Source: CAUZWH01 sp965224275 (lineage in GTDB: Bacteria > Pseudomonadota > Alphaproteobacteria > SHVV01). From it: DNA of 64,000 nucleotides. Positions 25,646 to 35,529 of the stretch are shown in pieces (position 1 is the first letter of the stretch; the number at the start of each line of letters is the position of its first letter). The position numbers and the translations under genes were made by a program. The notes below the pieces were generated by a model that was not told the origin of the DNA, did no database searches, and was given only the letters and a program-made list of their open reading frames with translations. The stretch covers positions 100,309 through 164,308 of the forward strand of contig CBDCYR010000013.1 in assembly GCA_965224275.1 (NCBI GenBank), in the 5' to 3' direction.

Positions 25646-27986
25646 CTAGTGGCTTAGGGCTTTCGCGCGTATCGCCTCCACCGCCATCAGCACGCGTTCC
25701 GGCGTTGCCGGGGCATCGAGCGAAATCGGTTCGCGATCGGGACTGAGCGAGCCGACGGCATCGCGAATCGCCAGCCATACCGATATCGCCAACATCAGCG
25801 GAGGCTCGCCCACCGCCTTGGAGCGGAATACGGTTGGTTCGCGGTTCGGCGCATCTTCAAGAATATGGACGCGCAGGTCTGGTGGAACGTCGCGTGAGCC
25901 GGGGATCTTGTATGTCGAGGGTGCGTGGGTCATGAGATCGCCGCGCTCGTCCCACCACAGCTCTTCGGTTGTCAGCCAACCCTGACCCTGGACAAAGGCG
26001 CCTTCGATCTGGCCCATATCAAGGGCCGGGTTAATCGAGGTGCCGCAGTCGTGCAGGATATCGGTTCGCAAAACGCGGGTCTCTCCGGTTAGCGTATCTA
26101 TGGCAACTTCGGAAATCGCCGCGCCGTAGGCAAAATAATAAAAGGGATGGCCGGTCAACGTTTCGCCATTCCAATGGATTTTCGGCGTTTTGTAGTAGCC
26201 GGCGGCCGACAGTGAGACGCGTTTGGTCCACGCCAGTTGCGCGAGATCGGCGAACTCCATGACATGATTGCCGGCGACGATTTTGTTGCCGGTAAAGCGA
26301 ACCGCATTTTTCGCCACACCAAACTCTTTCGCGGCAACCCCGATCAACCGTTTTTTGATCTGCTCGGCGGCGTTCTGAGCGGCGGCACCATTGAGATCGG
26401 ACCCGACAGAACCGGCAGTAGGTGAGGTGTTGGGAACTTTATCGGTCCGCGTGGCGCTGATTTTCACGTTGTCGACGTCAATCTGAAACACCTCGGCAAC
26501 GACCTGGGCAACCTTGACGTAGAGACCCTGACCCATCTCGGTGCCGCCGTGGTTCAGGTGGACCGAGCCATCGGTGTACACGTGAATGAGAGCACCAGCC
26601 TGGTTGAGGGTCGGCATGTTAAAGGAGACGCCAAACTTAACCGGCGACAGGGCGATCCCCTTTTTGATGACATCGTTGGCCGCGTTGAAACGATCGACCT
26701 CGGCGCGGCGGGTCTCCATCTCAGCCGCCGCCCACAGACTATCGACCAGGGGCAAGATGATGTTGTCGTGGACGCGCTGTCCATAGGGCGTCGTGTTTCC
26801 GGTCTCGGGGCCGTAATAGTTGACCCGCCTGACCTCATCGGGCCCCTTGCCAAGGTGCCGGGCAATATCCTCGATCATCCGTTCGGCCGCGATGATGCCC
26901 TGCGGCCCGCCATAGCCGCGAAACGCGGTATTCGAGACGGTGTTGGTCTTGCAGACATAACCGTGCAGGTGGGCGGCCGGCAGGTGGTAGCAGTTATCGA
27001 TGTGGCACAACGCGCGGGTCATCACCGAGGGCGAGTGATCGGCAACATTTCCGGCCCGCGACGCGAGTCGCATATCGAGGCCGGTTATGCGCCCGCTATC
27101 GTCGAAACCAACCGTCCAGTCGGCGAGAAAATCGTGACGTTTGCCGGTCACGACCATGTCGTCGTCGCGGTTGAGGCGAAGTTTGACCGGCCTACCGGTT
27201 TTGGCCGCGCCCAGTGCCGCGATCGCCGCCACGATCGTGGCTTGGCTCTCCTTGCCGCCGAAGCCACCGCACATACGCCGCACTTCCACGGCAACGTCGC
27301 CCAGCGCCAGCCCAAGCACGCGGGCCACACCGTGCTGAACTTCGGTCGGATTTTGGGTTGAGCTGTAGACCAGCATGTCGCGGTCTTCCTGCGGCACCGC
27401 CAGCGCGATCTGCCCTTCGAGGTAGAAGTGATCCTGCCCACCGATCGATAGATGCCCGCCGAGGCGGTGTTGGGCTTTGGCGATCGCTTTCTCGGCATCG
27501 CCGCGCTTCATCACTTGAGGTTTGGCGACATAACTCTCTGCCGCCAAGGCGTCGGCAATCGACAACACCGGTGGACGCTCATCGATATCGAGCTCAACCA
27601 ACGCCGCGGCGTCGCGCGCGGCTGCAAAACTGCTTGCGACGATGCACGCGATGGGGTGGCCGACATATTCGATCTCGCGCTCAGCAAGGAGTGGCTCGCC
27701 GCGAATGATCGGTGCGATGTCGTTGGTGCCGGGAATGTCATCGACGGTCACAATTGTCGCGACACCGGCTGATTGGAGCGCGGCGGCAACATTAACGTCC
27801 CGGAGTTCGCCGCACGCGATCGGGCTCTTCACGAGGAAGCCATGGAGCGTGCCGGCAACTTCGGGCATGTCGTCGATATAGAGTCGCGGAACCGGTGACA
27901 TGTTTGATCGCACTATCGTGGCGCAGCAGGGCACCGACTCCGCCGGCGATCGCCGCGGGTGATTCGTGTGCAGTTGGCTCAGTCAT
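25646..27986 (-). pseudogene. xdhB: Xanthine dehydrogenase Mo-pterin subunit XdhB, frameshifted near the N-terminus
   Basis: The start at 27986 overlaps the xdhA stop by ATGA and encodes MTEPTAHESPAA…HVTGSA. The family sequence then continues as LYIDDMPEVAGTLHGF only after skipping one base near 27881-27890. The rest, to 25646, is an intact ~760-codon frame with RMCGGFGGKE, NTAFRGYGGPQG, the GTEMGQGLYVKV segment and catalytic KAVGEPPL, the normal XdhB set. The protein would oxidise hypoxanthine/xanthine to urate. An internal start at 27934 or 27901 could give a protein lacking ~30 residues, so partial function cannot be excluded. It sits next to the IS630 element. Confidence 0.88.
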
Positions 27987-29471
27987 AACGCATAGACATC
28001 CGTGAGTGGCTGGACTTCGGCCGTGTCCAATTGGAATCTCTGAATTAGGTTCGCAGCGGCCTTGAGACGGTAGCTCGCGGTGCCGCGAAAATCGGTCATT
28101 GGCTGGTAGTCGCTGACGAACGCCGCCGCCGCCGCGGCGGCCGCAGCTCGATCCCACGACCGGCCCACCAAAGTCGCCTCGACGGTCGGCGCGCGTTTTG
28201 GCGTTGCCGCCATGCCACCATAAACAACCCGCGCTTGGGTTATCGTGCTGCCATTGAGCGTTAGTCTAAATGCGCCGCAGACAGCCGAAATATCCTGATC
28301 GTAGCGCCGCGATAGTTTGTAGGTTCGGAACAGTTCGTTCTGCTGCAAGCGCGGCAGCCGCACCGATTTGACGAATTCACCTGGACCTAAAGCGGTCTCG
28401 CGGTAGGCGACAAAAAAGTCCTCAACGTCGACCTCGTGGCTGCCCTTGGCGGAGCCGATCTCTATGCGGGCACCGAGTGCGATCAGCACCGGCGGGGTAT
28501 CGCCGATCGGCGAGGCGGTTGCAATGTTGCCGCCGACCGTGCCGAGATTACGGACCTGACGCGATCCGAAACGCCGGATGAGCGTGCCAAACGAAGGGTA
28601 TTCGGAGTCAACGACCGGCAAGATATCGGCGTGGGTGGCTGCCGCACCGATCGTGATTTGATTGGTGCTGGATTGGATCTCACGCAGTTCGGGGATTTCG
28701 CTAATAAGGATGACTTTGGCGGGTTTCTGATTGTGTTTGGTGACCAGGAGACCGAGATCGGTGCCACCGGCGAGGATGTACGCGCTCGGATTACGGGCAA
28801 GCAGATTGGCCAACTCATCGACCGTCCGCGGCACGAAAAAACGTTGATTGCCATTGGCGATCTCCACCGGTGAAACGGTGGAAGGCGGAGGGAAGTCGCA
28901 AAGATCGGAGCTTTGCCAGGGTGGCGGCGTCCCTGGCACCGACGTCAACGTCGGGGCGGCGGTTGGCCTGACGCATGGCATCGACGATCGGTCGATACCC
29001 CGTACAGCGACAGAGATTCCCGGCCAGCACATCGTGAATCGTATTGTCGTCGAGCGGCTTTCGACGACTGCCGTTATGGCCGTGGTGGAAGGCGAACATC
29101 GCCATTACAAAACCTGGCGTGCAAAATCCGCATTGGCTGCCATGGGTATCGACCAACGCCTGTTGCACCGGATGGAGGGTACCGTTTGCCGCGGCGAGCC
29201 CCTCGACTGTCAATATCTCTTTGCCGTCGGCTTGACCGAGGAAAGCAACACAACTGTTAACCGCCCGATAGCGGATGCCGCCGTCGATGGCCTCGCCAAT
29301 CGCCACCGTGCAAGCCGCGCAATCGCCTTCGGCACACCCTTCCTTGGTGCCGCAGGCGTATTCCACGGTGCGCAGGTATTCGAGGATCGTCAGATAAGGC
29401 GGAAAAGCCGCAGCCCGACGGTCCTCACCGTTAAGGAGAAAGCGAATCTCACTATTTCGGTCGTCCGTTAT
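27983..29471 (-). pseudogene. xdhA: Xanthine dehydrogenase FAD/2Fe-2S subunit XdhA, frameshifted and without a normal start codon
   Basis: The 5' part encodes the 2Fe-2S domain (EIRFLLNGEDRR…, CGTKEGCAEGDCAAC, CGFCTPGF, NLCRCTGYRP). The 3' part encodes the FAD domain (FVPRTVDELANLLARNP, ILAGGTDLGLLVTK, LGTVGGNIATASPIGD). The two frames switch in the linker near 28888-28912 with a net +1 base. Upstream, GGGAGG is followed at proper spacing by ATA (29471-29469) and then T-D-D-R-N-S-E-I-R-F; ATG is expected there and no other in-frame start is seen. As written this gene should not yield a normal ~495-residue XdhA. Confidence 0.85.
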
Positions 29472-29530
29472 TGGTTCCTCCCTCGTGGGACGGCGTGGCA
29501 GCTAAATAAGCAAGCAAGGGTACCAGCAGG

Positions 29531-30278
29531 TCATTGCGGAAGCGACTTGTAGAGTTGGGTGAGCCCGGGTCCAACGTTTGCCAGATCCTGCCGCTTGGGA
29601 TAGCGATAACTGCCAGTGGTGGGCTTGGCGAGTGATAGCCGTACCAGCATTTCGGCCATCGGGATGCCGCAGCTGATACCGTCGAGCACCGGGACGGGTA
29701 TCTGGTCGCGCAATTCATGGGCGAGCCCTGCGAATACAGCGCCGGCTAGAACAATCGCTTCGGCCCCCGTATCTGCGATCGCGCGCGCGGCTTCCTCCTT
29801 GATCAGGGGGATGAGGATGCGCGGATCGCGTAGTTCATCCGGTGTGAGCTGACGCAATGCAAAGGCGCCGGCAAAACGTTCCCGCAATCCATAGGAGTAA
29901 GCGAGCTGTTCGTAGAGCGGCATGGCCCGATCACCGAAGCTCAACAGGGCGAATCGACCCCCGACCATACAGGCGGTCAGCATCGCCGCTTCCGTCATAC
30001 CGACCACTGGAACTCCCAACAGCACGCAACTCGGCGAGCGCGCTATCAAAAGAGACGGCGAGCACGATGGCGTCGCAACCCGCCACGTGATCGGCGGCCA
30101 ACTCCATCGCCGTGTGCGTGCCGATCGCGTTCTCGGAGCGGCAACTGATGATCGGGGGTCCCATCGCGCCGGTGACGCTTTGAATCTCAGTGCCGGCGGC
30201 AGCGGCCCGTTTGGCTTCGGCCGTCACCGCAGCGGTCACGAATTCGCTGGTGTTGGGATTGATGAGTAGAATTCGCAT
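29531..30278 (-). pseudogene. Asp/Glu/hydantoin racemase family protein, frameshifted
   Basis: The N-terminal half (MRILLINPNTSEFVTAAV, then AAGTEIQSVTG and DAIVLAVSFDSALAELR) is in one frame. The C-terminal half (LLGVPVVGMTEAAMLTA, GRFALLSFGDRAMPLYEQLA, EAIVLAGAVFAGLA) is in another, and they join if one base near 30020-30028 is removed. Together they give a ~248-residue cytoplasmic racemase with both expected cysteine/serine regions altered: the usual catalytic cysteines appear as S and A. Hydantoin or allantoin racemases fit the purine context. It is divergent from the HIUase gene. An alternative start lies at 30290. Confidence 0.85.
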
Positions 30279-30328
30279 TGGATCTCGCATTTTAAGCGGC
30301 GTCTGAGACGCACAACGACGCCCATAAT

Positions 30329-30358
30329 GTAGATAATCCGAAGCAAAATTGTCTACTA
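30329..30358. promoter_or_regulatory. Inverted repeat in the racemase/HIUase divergent promoter region
   Basis: GTAGATAAT (30329-30337) and ATTGTCTAC (30348-30356) are reverse complements at 8 of 9 positions. The right arm contains TTGTCTACTA (30349-30358), which resembles TTGTGTACGA before gntR and TTGTGCACAA before puuE. It is a probable shared operator, inferred from position. Confidence 0.5.
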
Positions 30359-30389
30359 TCTGAGATCTTATGTATATCGATGCGTGGGT

Positions 30390-30779
30390 ATGACCGGCGA
30401 TTTGTACGCTGACGCCGCGGTGCTGACATCGCACGTATTCGACACTGCGCTCGGTCGGCCCGGGAACGGCGTGCAAATCGACCTGCTACGGCTGGACGCC
30501 GATGGTGCGGTCGCACTGGGCAGCGCGATAACCAATCAAGACGGCCGTTGCGAAAAACCTCTCCTGACGAGAGCGAATACTCAACCCGGGCGATATCGCC
30601 TCGACTTCCACATCGGAAGCTATTTCTCCGGAAAACACGCTCCCGGTTCGGATGGGGTGGGATTTTATGATGTCGTTCCGGTCGAGTTTGCGATTACCGA
30701 TCCGGACGGGCATTACCATGTGCCGCTGGTTGCGTCGGCCTGGGGCTATAGTACCTACCGCGGTGCACCCACCGCGTGA
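30390..30779 (+). CDS. 5-hydroxyisourate hydrolase (transthyretin-like), copy 1
   Basis: 129 residues of the transthyretin-like family. The N-terminal histidine lies in LTSHVFDTALGRP (~12-24), the arginine in NQDGRC and the last histidine in HYHVPLVASAWGYSTYRG. The family's C-terminal YRGS tetrapeptide is here YRGAPTA, changed and extended by three residues. The enzyme hydrolyses the 5-hydroxyisourate made by PuuD or uricase, in the cytoplasm or periplasm; no signal peptide is seen. ATG 30390 is used. A second homologue follows 19 bases downstream. Confidence 0.92.
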   Translation: MTGDLYADAAVLTSHVFDTALGRPGNGVQIDLLRLDADGAVALGSAITNQDGRCEKPLLTRANTQPGRYRLDFHIGSYFSGKHAPGSDGVGFYDVVPVEFAITDPDGHYHVPLVASAWGYSTYRGAPTA

Positions 30780-30798
30780 CAACGCGAACGTTTTGCCG

Positions 30799-31209
30799 GT
30801 GCGGGAGCGTGGCGAAAGCATAGTCGCGCCGCAAGAAGGGCCGGGCGGGGGCGCTGGCCTCACCACCCACGTAATCGACGTTGCTCAAGGCTGTGGCGCG
30901 AGCGATCTCGAGATCGACGTGTTCTGGTTGGGCGATAGCTCGGGCAAACCGCTCTTAATCGGACGGGAAGTGACGTCGGAAGAAGGGCGCACGGCGGCAT
31001 GGCTGGTGCCAGCGGGCCAGTTGCGGGTAGGTAGGTACGAATTGGTTTTTCACCTCGGCGAGTACTACACAGGCTGTCCCGTTCCGACCCCCGGCACGGC
31101 ATTCTTCGAGACCGCTCGGGTCCGGTTTCGCGTGCATGATAGAGACGCGCACCATCACGTTCCAATGCTTGCCTCGCCGTGGGGCTACACCACCTATCGC
31201 GGCAGCTAA
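30799..31209 (+). CDS. 5-hydroxyisourate hydrolase-like protein, copy 2
   Basis: About 136 residues, with LTTHVIDVAQGCGASDLEID, EEGRTAAWLVPAG, RYELVFHLGEYY and the ending HHHVPMLASPWGYTTYRGS. The C-terminal YRGS is canonical, unlike copy 1. The N-terminal consensus GxPA is altered (GCGASD), so it has diverged. There is no ATG near the domain; GTG 30799 or TTG 30793 are the likely starts, and neither has a good ribosome site, so it may be coupled to copy 1. Two HIUase genes in tandem are unusual. Confidence 0.8.
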   Translation: MRERGESIVAPQEGPGGGAGLTTHVIDVAQGCGASDLEIDVFWLGDSSGKPLLIGREVTSEEGRTAAWLVPAGQLRVGRYELVFHLGEYYTGCPVPTPGTAFFETARVRFRVHDRDAHHHVPMLASPWGYTTYRGS

Positions 31210-31232
31210 CCCGGAAAAGTGGGGAGCGTCAG

Positions 31233-32400
31233 GTGCAAAACCATGATTTGAAGAGTCTCGAGATGATCGAACGATTCATCGGTTTCGACACCACGAGTCG
31301 TGACTCGAACCTGCCGCTGATCCATTACGTGCGGGATTTCTTGGCCGAATTCGGGATCGAATCGACGCTCACTTACGATGATAGTGGCCAAAAAGCGAAC
31401 CTCTTCGCTACCATTGGCCCGGCCGATCGCCCGGGAATCGTTTTGTCTGGGCATACCGACGTCGTTCCCGTGGACGGCCAGCCGTGGACAACCGATCCAT
31501 TCCACCTGACCCAGCGCGATGGCAAAATCTTCGGTCGCGGTGTGTGCGACATGAAGGCGTTTCTGGCCATCGCCACGGCCGCGGCGCCCGATCTCGTGGC
31601 GCGCGATCTGACCATGCCGGTTCATTTGGCGATGTCTTATGACGAGGAAATCGGCTGTCTCGGCGTCCACGGATTGTTGGCCGATCTCGCAGCGCGGTCA
31701 CTTCAGCCGCTCGCCTGCTTTGTCGGTGAACCAAGCGACATGAACGTGGTGTGTGCGCACAAAGGCAAGATCGGCGGACACGTGACCGTTCGCGGCCTCG
31801 AAGCCCATACCGGGATCGCTCATCTCGGCGTCAACGCGGTCGAAGCCGCGGCTGAAGCGGTCGCCTGTTTTAAGCGAATTGCACGGCGTTTGCGCGATGC
31901 GGGTCCCTATGCGGTGGATTTTGAAGATCCGCCTTACACCACCATCCAATGCGCAATGATTGCGGGCGGAACAGCGGTTAATATCGTCGCTGGCGCTTGT
32001 AGCTTTGACTTTGATGTCCGCTATTTGCCGGGCCATAACCCTTATGACCTTATCGAGGAATGCAAATCCTTCGTCGAAACTGAAATCGTGCCCGAAATGC
32101 GTGCGGTTTCGAAAGAAACCGGCTTCGAATGGGAAGAGGTACCGGGCTGCGCGGCCCTCAATACCCCCGAAGACGCGGACGTGACCGAACTCGCCAAGAA
32201 CTTAAGCATGAAGAACAGCAGCAAAAGAGTGGGCTTCGGCACCGAGGCCGGTCATTTTCAAGATGCCGGGATCCCCACCGTGGTGTGTGGCCCCCGGCAG
32301 TATCGATCAGGCTCACAAGCCTGACGAATTCATCACCCTCGAACAGGTGGCTCTGTGCGAGCGCTTCATCGGTCGGCTGGTCGATCACGTTTCGGCGTAG
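31233..32400 (+). pseudogene. M20 deacetylase (ArgE/acetylornithine-deacetylase-like) with C-terminal frameshift
   Basis: A cytoplasmic zinc hydrolase of ~388 residues. Metal motifs are GHTDVVPVDG (~70), CDMKAF, the catalytic DEEIGCLG near residue 147 and FGTEAGHFQDAG. The start is GTG 31233 with GGGGAG upstream. The frame breaks at a C5 run (32291-32295). Reading four C restores GPGSIDQAHKPDEFI and a normal C-terminus ending at TAG 32400, whereas the written frame ends at 32324 with an unrelated seven-residue tail. The missing ~35 residues include a conserved glycine/histidine region (HKPDE), so activity is doubtful. The role in the locus is unknown; it may deacylate a ureido or amino-acid product. 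Confidence 0.85.
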
Positions 32401-32474
32401 AACCGAGATAGAATCAGAAAAGATTGTAAACAATATGAACCAGCGGATCGGCCCCGAGGGGCCCGGGAGCTGAG

Positions 32475-33710
32475 ATGGTAGACGCCGTATTTCAAGCGCT
32501 CCGAGATAAAATCGATACCCGTACTCCCGAACAGGTCGAATTCTTGCAAGCGTTGGTGCGCGCAGCGACAGACAATCCCCCCGGAGATTGCCATGCTGCC
32601 GCCGAGCTCGCAGCCGATCGACTGAGCGATCTCGGTTTCGAGGTCGAGCGCCACACGGTGCCGGCCGAGCTGGTCCGCGACCATGGCATGATATCGGTTA
32701 CCAATCTGATCATCCGTCGTCGCTTTGGCGATGGCCCCATCATTGCGCTCAATGCCCATGGCGACGTGGTACCGCCGGGTGAGGGATGGACGGTTGACCC
32801 CTATGGTGGCGAGGTCCGCGGGGCTGCGTTGTATGGTCGTGGTGCCGCCGTTTCAAAGTCGGATTTTGCGACCTACGCGTTTGCCTTGTTAGCGCTGGAA
32901 ACCCTGCACGGCGACCTTTCCGGGACGATCGAGCTGCATCTTACCTATGACGAGGAAACCGGCGGCGAGATCGGGCCGAAATGGTTGCTCGACCAGGCGC
33001 TCACCAAGCCGGACTACGCAATCTGCGCCGGCTTCTCGTATGGAATCGTTAATGCCCACAACGGTTGCCTCCATCTCGAGGGAATCGTTCGCGGAAAAAT
33101 CGCTCACGCCGCGCTGCCGGATCGCGGGCATGATGCGCTGGAGGCGGCTAACGCCATTCTCACCAAGCTTTACGACTATCGCCGCGGCTTGTCGGCGGCA
33201 ACCTCTGCGACCGAAGGGATTGAGTCACCGACGCTGGTGGTGGGGCTCATTTCTGGCGGCGTGAACACCAACGTTGTGCCAGACAAGGTCTCGTTTCGGA
33301 TCGATCGGCGAATGATACCGGAAGAGGATCCGGTTGCGGTCGAAAGCGAGCTTCGCACTCTTATCGAAGGTGTCGCATCGACGTTTCCAGGCATCGCGTG
33401 CGACCTGAATCAAATACTCCTTGCCGAGCCGCTGGTGCCGCTGCCAGAAAGCGACCGGTTGGCACAGCTGATCGCCAAGCACGGCGAGCGTATTTTCGGT
33501 CAGACAATCGCCGCCCATGGCGTGCCGCTCTACACCGACGCGCGCCACTACGCCAAAGCCGGCATTCCCACCGTACTCTACGGCTGCGGTCCGGGGTCGA
33601 TCGAAGAGGCTGGTGCGCACGGGTCGGACGAGCACGTCGAGCTCGACGACCTCAAACGGGCGACCGATGTGATCGCTTGTACGCTGTATTCGCTGTTAGC
33701 CGGAGAATAG
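32475..33710 (+). CDS. M20-family zinc amidohydrolase/deacylase
   Basis: 411 residues. Motifs are NAHGDVVPPGEGWTVDPYGG (metal H and D), GRGAAVSKSD, catalytic YDEETGGEIG and VPLYTDARHYAKAGIPTVLYG. It is of the ArgE/DapE type rather than the allantoate amidohydrolase type, which has a different metal motif. It is intact and follows the frameshifted M20 gene, so the two may be partly redundant. The substrate is unknown; in this purine cluster an N-carbamoyl or N-acyl amino acid is possible. Confidence 0.88.
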   Translation: MVDAVFQALRDKIDTRTPEQVEFLQALVRAATDNPPGDCHAAAELAADRLSDLGFEVERHTVPAELVRDHGMISVTNLIIRRRFGDGPIIALNAHGDVVPPGEGWTVDPYGGEVRGAALYGRGAAVSKSDFATYAFALLALETLHGDLSGTIELHLTYDEETGGEIGPKWLLDQALTKPDYAICAGFSYGIVNAHNGCLHLEGIVRGKIAHAALPDRGHDALEAANAILTKLYDYRRGLSAATSATEGIESPTLVVGLISGGVNTNVVPDKVSFRIDRRMIPEEDPVAVESELRTLIEGVASTFPGIACDLNQILLAEPLVPLPESDRLAQLIAKHGERIFGQTIAAHGVPLYTDARHYAKAGIPTVLYGCGPGSIEEAGAHGSDEHVELDDLKRATDVIACTLYSLLAGE

Positions 33711-33846
33711 GGCCGACTATCGTAACAATGGGGTCATGGTTGGTTTTTGAATCAGCTAGACCCGTCGTTGACTACCCCTCACCCACTCAGACGTGCAAAC
33801 GCCGTGTCATCTGATTGAAGGCGCGTCTGGTTTCCCTACGTCCGGC

Positions 33847-34323
33847 TCAGTAGGCGACTTTGCCGCTGAGGTCGGGCCAGGCGCGAAATACGGCGAGCGC
33901 TTCGTGGCTCGCCATGCGGATGGTCGGGATCGCACGCTGGTCGGTCGGCTTGGCGATTTCATCGTAGATGAAGGCATCGTCGAAACCGATCTCGGCTGCC
34001 TCGATGCGCGAATTGGCGTAGTACAAGCGGTCAAGCCGAGCCCAGTAGATGGCTCCCAAACACATCGGGCAGGGCTCGGCGCTGGCATAGATCTCGCAGC
34101 CCGCGAGGATGAAGGTGTCGAGGGTTTGGCATGCCGAGCGAATGGCGACGATCTCCGCATGGGCGCTCGGATCCTTATGCGAGGTCACCTGGTTGTTGCC
34201 CTCGGCGATGATCTTGCCGGCTTTTACGATGACGGCACCAAACGGCCCTCCCGCCATGTCGCGCATGCCCTGATCGGATAGCTCGACGGCGCGCCGCATG
34301 AAGGCGTCGTGCTCTGCGGTCAT
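33847..34323 (-). CDS. guaD: Guanine deaminase (cytidine-deaminase-fold type)
   Basis: 158 residues. Zinc and catalytic motifs are HAE (PSAHAEIVAIR) and PCPMC (SAEPCPMCLGAIYWARL). The sequence GFDDAFIYDEIAKP toward the end matches bacterial guanine deaminase better than tRNA adenosine deaminase. The enzyme converts guanine to xanthine, the substrate of XdhAB, in the cytoplasm. The start at 34323 is chosen because upstream in-frame residues look non-conserved. It is transcribed with puuD, downstream of it. Confidence 0.88.
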   Translation of the reverse strand: MTAEHDAFMRRAVELSDQGMRDMAGGPFGAVIVKAGKIIAEGNNQVTSHKDPSAHAEIVAIRSACQTLDTFILAGCEIYASAEPCPMCLGAIYWARLDRLYYANSRIEAAEIGFDDAFIYDEIAKPTDQRAIPTIRMASHEALAVFRAWPDLSGKVAY

Positions 34324-34375
34324 CTCTGGTTCTCCGGCTGAGGCCTTATTGCGGCAAAAGCGATCGTGACATCCA

Positions 34376-34694
34376 CTAGCGTATGCGAGCGCCCTTAGCG
34401 ATCCAATCACGCAGCAGTGCGCGTTCGGCGTCCGTCATTTCAGTTTCGTCGCCCAGCGGCATGATGTCTTCGTCTACCGTGGTCTTCTTAATCAGGGGTG
34501 CGCGTAGTTGAATCATGCGCGGGGTGTCGAAGGCAACGCCCTTAGGTGGTTGCTCGAATGCCTCATGAGTCGGCGATTCCGAGTGGCAGTTCGTGCAGTG
34601 CTTGGTGATCGTTAACCGCACCTGTTGAAACATCGCGGCCACCTTGGGATCCTCCTCGGCCGCCATGGTGTCGCCGCCAGTTAGAGGCCAACCC
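34376..34694 (-). pseudogene. puuD: puuD 3' fragment: cytochrome c domain of urate hydroxylase
   Basis: The C-terminal part of PuuD, cut off by an IS5-type insertion. It contains the haem site ITKHCTNCHS (CxxCH), PPKGVAFDTPRMIQLRAP, EDIMPLGDETEMT and the ending LRDWIAKGARIR, all typical of the PuuD cytochrome tail. The frame is open into the IS and has no start or signal of its own. In intact PuuD this domain takes electrons from urate oxidation by the membrane part. Confidence 0.9.
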
Positions 34695-35529
34695 GAAACT
34701 AGTTGAGTGATTTCAGTCGGTTGTGGCTTATCAAAGCAAACGAGGAGGCACAACATGTGGACCGAAATCACTCGCCCGAATTATGAGCGCCGTGGCGGGC
34801 GCTACGCAAGCGACCTGACGGATCGAGAGTGGGCGTTGATCGCGGCTCATGCCGCCGCGCAAGAAGATCGGCCGGCCGAGGACGACGTGCGCCATGGGAT
34901 GCGGTCATGTACATGGCCTCGACGGGCTGCCAGTGGGCGATGTTGCCGAACGACTTCCCTCCGCCTTGGTCCAGCGCTATTTCTACGCTGGCGCTCCAAG
35001 CCTGCTGGAGAGCATCAACCATCACCTGGTCATGAGCTGGAAGGACGCGAGGCCGGCCCGAGCGCCGGGGTGATCGACAGCCAGAGCGTGAAAACCACGG
35101 AAATTCGGGGCTATGACGCGGGCAAGAAGAGGGCCGGCGTCACATCGTCAGATACACTCGGCCTGCTGGTCGGCCTGATCGTGCACGCAGTCCAGGACCG
35201 CGACGGCGGCCCGAGGTCCTCAAATCGATCCGTCATCGCTTCCCCCGGCTGTTGCCGACGCCGCCTACGCGGGACCGAAACTCGAGGGCGCCCTTGAGGA
35301 CATCGGCCGCTGGAACGAGATCATCAAGCGCTCAGACACCGCCCAGGGCTTCGAGCTCCTGCCCAGACGATGGGTCGTCGAGAGGACCTTCGCCTGGCTC
35401 AACCGATGCCGTCGACTGGCCAAGGATTGGGAGAAATCAATCGCCTCCGCACAGGCATGGATTCTTGTCGCCAACATCCGACTCCTCACAAGGCGGCTCG
35501 CAAGGTACTGTTATCAAACATAGAGTTTC
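34695..35529 (+). mobile_element. IS5-family (IS427-like) element inserted in puuD
   Basis: An ~835-bp insertion with imperfect 23-bp ends matching at 16 of 23 positions. Both outer ends read GAAACT, and the inner parts share TGAT and CAGT. The transposase is decayed (next feature). The exact ends and target duplication could not be fixed: flanks do not show a clean repeat, and a 2-base AG repeat appears only if the ends are shifted inward by 8. A related, more decayed copy lies at 49199-49843. Confidence 0.8.
34755..35521 (+). pseudogene. Decayed IS5-family transposase
   Basis: It begins MWTEITRPNYERRGGRYASD after a good GAGGAGG site. Later family blocks VIDSQSVKTTE, GYDAGKK, then RWVVERTFAWLNRCRRLAKD and WILVANIRLLTRRLARYC are spread over three frames. 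Comparison with the second copy shows several small deletions and at least four frame changes, so it cannot make a full transposase. Confidence 0.85.

Noticed and set aside
33711..33846. A small gene between the M20 and guaD genes
   Set aside because: Short frames only, with no ribosome site and no recognisable sequence.
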